Positions 6,861 through 11,521 of a stretch of 13,196 nt of DNA are shown one piece after another. Each line of letters opens with the position of its first letter. Positions within the stretch are counted from its first letter, which is position 1. The stretch is from Colimorpha_A sp964630635 (GTDB lineage Bacteria; Bacillota; Clostridia; Oscillospirales; CAG-272), in assembly GCA_964630635.1 (NCBI GenBank), contig CAZVVM010000049.1, positions 1 through 13,196 of the forward strand, read 5' to 3'. Position numbers and translations under genes: made by a program. The notes beneath the pieces were generated by a model. The model made no database searches. It saw nothing but the letters and a program-made list of their open reading frames with translations, and had not been told where the DNA came from.

Positions 6861-8000
6861 TCAGATATTCGATTTCTCAAGATTATGCTCACGGCAAAGC
6901 ATTTGACCGTTATCAAGCGTCGTATGACCGCCCTTGCTCCATGGTATCTTGTGGTCTGCGTGCATTTCCTCAATCTCCCATTTTTTATTTTTTCCAGCCG
7001 CCTTGCACATAGGACAAATACCGCCTTGACGCTCGTACATTGTTCGTCTTTCATTTTCGGTAAACTGCCTTATGGAAAGCGCTTTTTCCTTGAGCTTTCC
7101 GCTCAAAAGATATTCAAATACGCCCTTTTGCTTCGTCACGTCATCGTCCTGCAAAAGACGCTTTATCTCTGCTTCAAGCTGATTCGGGTCATATACGTTT
7201 TTGCCGTATTCGTTATACAAAAGCCCCCAATCAAGCCCTTTCATCAGCTTTGCGCGGTAGGTCGGGAAGGTAAGCTCGACCCAATCAAGCACGGATTTGT
7301 AATATGCCTTCAAGGGTGTTGCGTGAGTATCGTGCTGATGCTCTGCCATATATTGCTCGATGGATTTGTTCTCGGCAGAGGACACCCACGAAAGGACGGT
7401 TTCGAGATAGTCCTGACGGATAGGCGTGCCGCTCATATATTTTTCGCCTATCTTATATGCAATACACTGATTTTTGCTGAAATACTTTTTCGCGTCGGAA
7501 AGCCATTCGCCCGTATAAATCGCGTTGTGAAGCTCCTGATCGGTGAGCTTTTCGCCTGCGATATTGATGATCTTGAACCAGTCGAGCTTTTCGGTATCGG
7601 TTCCCTTGCAAACGTATATCATCAGCTTGTAATCGAGCACTCTTTCGGTGATCTCGGGCGAGGTGTGCGCGTAATAGGGCGTTGAGGGCGATGCAGGATT
7701 TGCAAATACCGAAAAGCCGCCGTCAAGCCATTCGCATATCGAGAGCGTTCTTTGCTGACCGTCAAGCATTTCGTAGCTTCCGTCCTCGTTCTCAGACCAG
7801 TACATTACGTTAAGCGGGAAATTGTTAAGTATAGAGTTCATAACGGCAATTTTTTTCTTCTCGTCGTAAACGAACTCGCGCTGATATGCAGGACGAACGT
7901 TCAGCTTGCCGCCGAAGGCAACAACTTGTCCGCTTTCTTCGTCGTTATTATAGCCGTTATAAACGTCTCTTACGGAAATTTCGTGAAGTTTAATTTCCAT
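6861..8000 (-). CDS. DUF262 domain protein with C-terminal HNH nuclease
   Basis: This 379-aa protein has an N-terminal DUF262 (GmrS/ParB-like) domain with its two hallmarks, RPAYQREFVY (36-45) and LDGQQRTLS (79-87). In characterised relatives (GmrSD, SspE, BrxU) this domain binds or hydrolyses nucleotides. The C-terminus is an HNH nuclease: zinc ligands C329, C332, C369 and H372, catalytic-type D349-H350 in ADHKIPWSKGG, and N364 in LDNGQ. This is an ordinary Cys-type HNH, not the DUF1524 nuclease of GmrD. The middle (about 100-320) is helical and unassigned. The ATG lies within the last 11 bases of the methyltransferase gene and has an excellent AAGGAG site 8 bases upstream, so the two are one operon. 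The likely role is the nuclease of a restriction or other anti-phage pair. No inactivating change is seen. Confidence 0.9.
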   Translation of the reverse strand: MEIKLHEISVRDVYNGYNNDEESGQVVAFGGKLNVRPAYQREFVYDEKKKIAVMNSILNNFPLNVMYWSENEDGSYEMLDGQQRTLSICEWLDGGFSVFANPASPSTPYYAHTSPEITERVLDYKLMIYVCKGTDTEKLDWFKIINIAGEKLTDQELHNAIYTGEWLSDAKKYFSKNQCIAYKIGEKYMSGTPIRQDYLETVLSWVSSAENKSIEQYMAEHQHDTHATPLKAYYKSVLDWVELTFPTYRAKLMKGLDWGLLYNEYGKNVYDPNQLEAEIKRLLQDDDVTKQKGVFEYLLSGKLKEKALSIRQFTENERRTMYERQGGICPMCKAAGKNKKWEIEEMHADHKIPWSKGGHTTLDNGQMLCREHNLEKSNI

Positions 8001-9081
8001 TCTGCTTTCTCCTTATGACTATTCGAGAAAATGTCGGCTTTCCGTTTATGTTACAAGCGTGAGAGTGTATAGAACGTATATACTCATTTTTGTTTTGTGC
8101 ATCTAAAACAGAATACCTATTCAGTGCATCTAATATTTCAAATTGCTCAGGATTGTATTTATCTAAAAAAGTGATAGGAACCGCCATAAGACCATCGTAA
8201 TCCTCGGGTATGTCCGCAGTCGCAGAAACATTGATAGCATCATAGTGATCGTACTTTGGATATTCTTCGGGCTTATAAGTTTTCCATAACTCAAGTTCTT
8301 TGTGTCTTTCAATGTAGTCCATATTGGTAAACCAACGAACGCCCTTGACGCGGATATATTTTTGACCCTGTTCGTCAATGCGGTATCCTGCCGCTTCAAG
8401 CGGATAATCGTCGGGAACGCGGAACTCTCGGTCGCCGCTGTGAATGGAATAGCCAAGCCACATTTTGTTGTCTTTTATTAACGGGAAAATTTCTTTGTAC
8501 TTTACGGCGTTTACGTTTCCAATAATTAAAAAACTTTTATCGTGTTCAACAAGTTGTGCAACGAACTCACGAAACAGTGAAAAAGGCGGATTCGTTACGA
8601 CAATATCTGCTTCCTTCAATATCTCGATACATTCGGGCGAGCGGAAGTCGCCGTTGCCTTGCAAAAGTGTGAGATAATTTTTCCTGTTGCGGAGCAGGTA
8701 TTCAACGTCCATCAAGGTAACCGCGCCGTCGCCGTCAACGTCGGTAACCTCGGTTATCTCGATTTTATAAGGAAATTTTTTCGGGGTATCTTCTTCGCTC
8801 GGCATAATGTCGAAAAAGGAAAGCTGCTCGAATTGCTGACCCATAACGGGTGATCCCATATAACAGGTAGCAATCAGCTTTTTAAGCCCCAAAAAATTGA
8901 AGTTCATTGCAAAGTATTTGAAGAAGTTGCTTTCGTAAGGATCGTCGCAGTTGCAAAAAACGACCTTATCCTTGAAATGTTTTCTGTAATGCTTAAGCTC
9001 CGCCTCAATGTCGGAAAGCTGAGTATAAAACTCGTCCTTCTTGGCTTTGTTTGCTTTGTTCAGATTACTGTTGTTTGCCAT
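7990..9081 (-). CDS. EcoRI-family adenine-specific DNA methyltransferase
   Basis: This 363-aa protein has the catalytic N6-adenine motif NPPF (164-167, in DIVVTNPPFSLFREF), plus FCNCDDPYESNFFKYFA (42-58) and the downstream WLGYSIHSGDREFRVPDDY and PITFLDKYNPEQFEILD blocks typical of EcoRI-type methylases. Expected product: N6-methyladenine in a short target that cannot be predicted. I chose the ATG at 9081 because a GCGAGG site sits about 7 bases upstream and the promoter's -10 box lies inside the longer reading frame that starts at 9156. Residues 114-125 (DVDGDGAVTLMD) form a perfect EF-hand/dockerin-like calcium loop. The last ~45 codons are much more AT-rich than the rest of the gene. It is the first gene of the operon and overlaps the nuclease gene by 11 bases. 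Confidence 0.92.
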   Translation of the reverse strand: MANNSNLNKANKAKKDEFYTQLSDIEAELKHYRKHFKDKVVFCNCDDPYESNFFKYFAMNFNFLGLKKLIATCYMGSPVMGQQFEQLSFFDIMPSEEDTPKKFPYKIEITEVTDVDGDGAVTLMDVEYLLRNRKNYLTLLQGNGDFRSPECIEILKEADIVVTNPPFSLFREFVAQLVEHDKSFLIIGNVNAVKYKEIFPLIKDNKMWLGYSIHSGDREFRVPDDYPLEAAGYRIDEQGQKYIRVKGVRWFTNMDYIERHKELELWKTYKPEEYPKYDHYDAINVSATADIPEDYDGLMAVPITFLDKYNPEQFEILDALNRYSVLDAQNKNEYIRSIHSHACNINGKPTFSRIVIRRKQNGN

Positions 9082-9112
9082 AAATACCTCGCGTAAATCG
9101 CTTATTATTTTC

Positions 9113-9141
9113 ATTATACCATATATTTCCGCATTTTTCAA
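9113..9141 (-). promoter_or_regulatory. Sigma-A promoter of the methyltransferase/HNH operon
   Basis: On the minus strand TTGAAA (9136-9141) and TATAAT (9113-9118), 17-bp spacer. Transcription would start near 9106, giving a leader of about 25 bases with the GCGAGG ribosome site. I see no separate operator and no controller (C protein) gene. Confidence 0.85.
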
Positions 9142-9148
9142 CAGTGTA

Positions 9149-9205
9149 TATAACAAACTCCGCCCGAAAAATGCTCGGACGGAGTTTGTAACATCCTTTT
9201 AACAC
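9149..9205 (+). repeat. Direct repeat copy 2 flanking the restriction island
   Basis: TATAACAAACTCCGCCCGA, a longer loop, then CGGAGTTTGTAACATC and TTTTAACAC. It aligns with 6348-6400 in the same orientation apart from small gaps and the loop. It lies just upstream of the methyltransferase promoter. Confidence 0.7.
9153..9189. terminator. Orphan terminator-like hairpin upstream of the methyltransferase promoter
   Basis: A 15-bp stem (9153-9167 with 9175-9189) containing one mismatch (C9163/A9179) and a 7-base loop. The T runs after the stem are weak on both strands. No plus-strand gene ends here, so this is probably the terminator carried along in the direct repeat; on the minus strand it could insulate the operon from upstream transcription. 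Confidence 0.5.
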
Positions 9206-9230
9206 GGGAGGGGAAACCTCTCCCCTACAA
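9205..9230 (-). repeat. TAGGG hairpin repeat, copy B
   Basis: On the minus strand: TTGTAGG, then GGAGAGG and CCCCTCCCG around a short TTT-centred loop. It is close to copy A in sequence but inverted relative to it. Confidence 0.55.
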
Positions 9231-9249
9231 AGGTATATCGAACGTTAAT

Positions 9250-9278
9250 TTGTAGGGACAGGCGTCCTCGACTGTCCG
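9250..9278 (+). repeat. TAGGG hairpin repeat, copy D
   Basis: TTGTAG, stem GGACAG (9256-9261) and CTGTCC (9272-9277) around loop GCGTCCTCGA. Copy E has almost the same loop with a different stem. Confidence 0.6.
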
Positions 9279-9308
9279 CATGAAAACAAAGTTACTTTTC
9301 TTTGGAAA

Positions 9309-9332
9309 CGGCGGGAGCAAGCCCCCGCCCTA
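9309..9332 (-). repeat. TAGGG hairpin repeat, copy C
   Basis: On the minus strand: TAGG, stem GGCGGG and CCCGCC overlapping the TAGGG, around loop GGCTTGCT, identical to the loop of copy A. Confidence 0.6.
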
Positions 9333-9333
9333 C

Positions 9334-9362
9334 GGTGCGTCGAGGACGTCGCACCCTACAAA
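9334..9362 (-). repeat. TAGGG hairpin repeat, copy E
   Basis: On the minus strand: TTGTAG, stem GGTGCG and CGCACC around loop ACGTCCTCGA; 9 of 10 loop bases equal those of copy D while the stem differs at several pairs. Confidence 0.6.
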
Positions 9363-9389
9363 CAACACGGCGAAGAATCGAAACGCCGT

Positions 9390-9413
9390 CTTGCCTCGCC
9401 CTTCGGGAGAGGG
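9390..9413. repeat. CTTGCC hairpin repeat, copy 2
   Basis: CTTGCCTCGCCC-TTC-GGGAGAGGG, a shortened relative of 6654-6683. Just before it (9368-9389) is a further small inverted repeat, ACGGCG and CGCCGT. The gene-free stretch 9082-9456 thus consists of the operon promoter, the direct repeat and these dispersed repeats. Confidence 0.5.
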
Positions 9414-9424
9414 AACAAATAAAT

Positions 9425-9450
9425 CCGCCCTCGGGTCTTCCCGAGGGCGG
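9425..9450 (-). terminator. Terminator of the 75-aa Cys-rich gene
   Basis: Perfect 11-bp stem CCGCCCTCGGG (9425-9435), loop TCTT, CCCGAGGGCGG (9440-9450). On the minus strand it follows the stop at 9457 and is succeeded by an AT-rich ATTTATTTG stretch. Confidence 0.85.
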
Positions 9451-9456
9451 TCATAT

Positions 9457-9684
9457 TTATATAAGCAGATCTTCCTCTGTCAGCTTCGGCATCGGAGGCA
9501 TCGGACGCGGAACGCGCTTGAGCGGATCGTAAGCGAATTTCTTACAGCAGAATTCCTTGTTTACAATGCCGCGAAGAGAGCAGAGAATATTCTCCTCGTC
9601 GGCAATTACAGTCGCGTGTTCACAGTATATACAGTCTTTTGAAATCTCGAGTTTTTCGGTTTTCTTATTTTTCTTCTTACACAT
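9457..9684 (-). CDS. Conserved small Cys-rich hypothetical protein
   Basis: This 75-aa protein begins with a Lys-rich segment (MCKKKNKKTEK), continues with C18-x2-C21, C35 and the C46-C47 pair, a spacing that suggests one zinc-binding or iron-binding knuckle, and ends in KKFAYDPLKRVPRPMPPMPKL and an acidic tail. The CxxC...C...CxKFxYDPLKRVP pattern is one I recognise as recurring in small hypothetical proteins of Clostridia; no function is known to me. It is expressed alone: own promoter (9714-9742), ribosome site GAGGA 8 bases before the ATG, own terminator. Reality is supported by these signals and by the conserved-looking motif; metal binding is inference. Confidence 0.8.
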   Translation of the reverse strand: MCKKKNKKTEKLEISKDCIYCEHATVIADEENILCSLRGIVNKEFCCKKFAYDPLKRVPRPMPPMPKLTEEDLLI

Positions 9685-9713
9685 TTTTATATCCTCAAAC
9701 TATTACTTCCCAC

Positions 9714-9742
9714 ATTATACACCATATTGCGTCAAAATTCAA
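9714..9742 (-). promoter_or_regulatory. Sigma-A promoter of the 75-aa Cys-rich gene
   Basis: On the minus strand TTGAAT (9737-9742) and TATAAT (9714-9719), 17-bp spacer. A TTGACG inside the spacer is too close to the -10 box to be the -35. Confidence 0.75.
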
Positions 9743-9784
9743 ACCTTTTTGAAAAAAATATTGCAAAATCTTTGGAAAAACGTA

Positions 9785-9808
9785 AATCCCCTGCCGAAGC
9801 AGGGGATT
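9785..9808 (-). terminator. Terminator of the metal ABC transporter operon
   Basis: A 10-bp stem AATCCCCTGC (9785-9794), loop CGAA, GCAGGGGATT (9799-9808). On the minus strand it begins 2 bases after the permease stop and is followed by TACGTTTTTCC. Confidence 0.88.
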
Positions 9809-9810
9809 AT

Positions 9811-10656
9811 TTACGCTTTTGCGGGCTTTTTGAGCTTCTTAAACCAAGAAATGACAGACGCAATAAGGAACATTATAAGCTCAACGCAAACTACGCTTGC
9901 CCCTGCGGGTGTCGAAAGGAAATACGAAGCAATAAGTCCGATAGCAAATCCGAATATCGGAAGCAGAGCAGAGAGAATAACGACGCCCTTAAAGCTTTTC
10001 ATCAACCTCATCGCCGTCATAGGCGGAAATACGATAAGTGCTGATATGAGCAGAGTTCCCATAAAGCGCATACCGATAACGATAGTAACTGCGGAAAGAA
10101 GCGCGAGAACCGTATCGTACAGACGCACCTTAACTCCCGTTGCCTTTGCAAATGACGGGTCGAACGTGACGGAGAAAATTCGGTTGTAAACGAGGCAGTA
10201 TATCGGAATAACGACCGCCGCAAGCGCGACCGACCAAATAAGGTCGCTTTCCGAGAGCGCAAGGATCGAGCCGAACATATAACCGTTAAGATCAATGTTC
10301 GCACCGGGCGAAAGGGAAGCGGCAACCGTACCGATGGCAAGCGCACCCGTCGAAATGATCGCTGTAAGCGCGTCACCCTTTATTTTGCCCTTTTCATTCA
10401 GACGCAAAAGCCCGAATGCAGAAAGACCTACCGTCGGAACCGTCAAAGCCATAGGAGCAATCGACATAGCCGAGCCAATGGCAAGCGATGCAAACGCAAC
10501 GTGCGAAAGCCCGTCGCCTATCATCGAATACCTTTTAAGCACGAGACAAACGCCGAGGAGCGAAGCACATACCGAAATGAGTATTCCGCATATAAGCGCA
10601 TAGACCATCGAGTTAAGGGAGAACATAAGCTGAAGCTCTTGTATAAAAGCGGTCAT
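9811..10656 (-). CDS. znuB: ABC-3 family metal (zinc/manganese) transporter permease
   Basis: This 281-aa integral membrane protein has about eight hydrophobic segments (roughly 17-40, 53-84 as one or two, 97-116, 138-157, 181-198, 200-215, 223-247, 252-271). The ABC-3 hallmarks are present: SMIGDGLSHVAFASLAIG (44-61), a DGLSH-type ATPase-coupling region, and MGTLLISALIVFPPMTAMR (199-217). It would form the channel of a cytoplasmic-membrane importer for Zn2+ or Mn2+, energised by the ATPase encoded upstream. The ATG overlaps the ATPase stop (ATGA). Zinc is favoured over manganese only by the His-rich ATPase tail and the operator type, so the symbol is provisional. No substrate-binding (ZnuA-type) gene is adjacent in the window. 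Confidence 0.9.
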   Translation of the reverse strand: MTAFIQELQLMFSLNSMVYALICGILISVCASLLGVCLVLKRYSMIGDGLSHVAFASLAIGSAMSIAPMALTVPTVGLSAFGLLRLNEKGKIKGDALTAIISTGALAIGTVAASLSPGANIDLNGYMFGSILALSESDLIWSVALAAVVIPIYCLVYNRIFSVTFDPSFAKATGVKVRLYDTVLALLSAVTIVIGMRFMGTLLISALIVFPPMTAMRLMKSFKGVVILSALLPIFGFAIGLIASYFLSTPAGASVVCVELIMFLIASVISWFKKLKKPAKA

Positions 10657-11342
10657 ATCTTGCAGCCCCCCTCGTGATCGTGCTCGTGGGGCGCAGCGTC
10701 GGTAAATGAATAGCCGTCGTTACGGAGAATGAGAAGCTTGTCCGCAACGGCAAGCGCACAGTGAATATCGTGAGAAACCATAATAACCGTTATCCCCTCG
10801 TCCTTTAGACGGTGAATTATCTTGTAAAACTCCGAAGTCGCCGTTGGGTCAAGACCTGCGACCGGCTCGTCAAGGAGTATAAGCTGGGTAGCCGCACAAA
10901 GTGCGCGCGCAAGCAGAACTCTCTGCTGCTGACCGCCCGAAAGCTCCGCAAAGCTCTTGCCTTTAAGACGCGAAATATCAAGAAGCTCAAGCTTCGCCTT
11001 TGCTTCTTCCTTATCTTTTTTCGTGTAAAAGGGAAAACGCTTACCGCTGTTCAGCTTACCAGAAAGCACGACCTCCCAGACCGACGCGGGAAAATCGCTC
11101 TGCGCGTCGCTTCTTTGGGGCAGATATCCGATTCCGTGCTTCTTCTCACCGTCAAAAAATACGATCTCGCCGCGCGACGCTTCCTTTAATCCGAGAAGCG
11201 CCTTGATAAGCGTACTTTTTCCCGTTCCGTTTTCACCTGCTATACAGAGGCATTTTCCGCTTTCAAGCGAAAAGGAAAGCCCCTCAATGACCGACGCGCT
11301 TCCGTATGAAAGCCATAGGTCCTTACATTCTATTGCCGTCAT
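10653..11342 (-). CDS. znuC: Metal (zinc/manganese) ABC transporter ATP-binding protein
   Basis: This 229-aa ABC ATPase has Walker A G36-ENGTGKST44, Q-loop Q77 in YLPQR, signature LSGGQQ (135-140), Walker B LILLDE (155-160) and switch H192 in VSHD, all intact. The YLPQR and FPASVWEVVLSG segments are characteristic of the zinc/manganese importer ATPases. The C-terminus carries a His-rich tail with H219, H221, H223 and C227, a plausible metal-sensing or metal-binding extension. The ATG has a GAGG site about 7 bases upstream. It is the first gene of a two-gene operon whose promoter overlaps a Fur-family-like palindrome, so repression when metal is plentiful is likely. The metal is inferred, not proven. 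Confidence 0.9.
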   Translation of the reverse strand: MTAIECKDLWLSYGSASVIEGLSFSLESGKCLCIAGENGTGKSTLIKALLGLKEASRGEIVFFDGEKKHGIGYLPQRSDAQSDFPASVWEVVLSGKLNSGKRFPFYTKKDKEEAKAKLELLDISRLKGKSFAELSGGQQQRVLLARALCAATQLILLDEPVAGLDPTATSEFYKIIHRLKDEGITVIMVSHDIHCALAVADKLLILRNDGYSFTDAAPHEHDHEGGCKI

Positions 11343-11356
11343 TCTGACCTCGATTT

Positions 11357-11375
11357 GAAAATGATTATCAATTTC
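11357..11375. promoter_or_regulatory. Fur-family-like operator (probable Zur site)
   Basis: A 9-1-9 inverted repeat, GAAAATGAT-T-ATCAATTTC, with 8 of 9 positions paired, matching the general TGATnATCA core of Fur/Zur/PerR boxes. It covers the predicted transcription start (about 11371) of the metal transporter operon, just downstream of the -10 box, where a bound repressor would block transcription. Which family member binds cannot be told; Zur is the best guess from the regulated genes. Confidence 0.75.
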
Positions 11376-11377
11376 AT

Positions 11378-11406
11378 ATTATAACACCAATGACGCGTTA
11401 AATCAA
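11378..11406 (-). promoter_or_regulatory. Sigma-A promoter of the metal ABC transporter operon
   Basis: On the minus strand TTGATT (11401-11406) and TATAAT (11378-11383), 17-bp spacer, immediately followed by the palindromic operator. Confidence 0.8.
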
Positions 11407-11457
11407 TAGTATACAACTAAAAAAGAGCAAGTAAATTTATCTTTGTTGAAAAAAACA

Positions 11458-11486
11458 TTGAAAAAAGCGGAATAATGTGTTATAAT
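11458..11486 (+). promoter_or_regulatory. Sigma-A promoter of typA
   Basis: TTGAAA (11458-11463) and TATAAT (11481-11486), 17-bp spacer; start expected near 11493, leader about 29 bases. A near-palindrome centred on TTAACCGTTAA follows the -10 box; its meaning is unclear. Confidence 0.85.
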
Positions 11487-11521
11487 TAACCGTTAAATTA
11501 AGAATAAGGGATGATAAGATT

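Noticed and set aside
6777..7685. 302-codon plus-strand open frame
   Set aside because: It lies opposite the DUF262-HNH gene, begins inside a hairpin repeat, has no ribosome site and its protein resembles nothing; it is an antisense shadow.
8707..8742. True dockerin module for cellulosome attachment
   Set aside because: Only one repeat is present, inside a cytoplasmic methyltransferase without a signal peptide; it is a calcium-loop look-alike or a structural loop.
9082..9156. Upstream extension of the methyltransferase to an ATG at 9156
   Set aside because: The added 25 codons contain the -10 box and predicted transcription start, and the ATG at 9081 has a good ribosome site and a family-like N-terminus.
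9205..9413. Possible CRISPR array in the repeat cluster
   Set aside because: The units are palindromes in both orientations with irregular spacing and no regular spacers; no cas genes.
9280..9642. Open frames at 9280-9642 and 9302-9532, plus strand
   Set aside because: They read through the TAGGG and CTTGCC repeats, a terminator and the antisense of the Cys-rich gene.
9557..10189. 210-codon plus-strand open frame across the Cys-rich gene and the permease gene
   Set aside because: It runs antisense through two real genes, their promoter and a terminator, with low-complexity residues.
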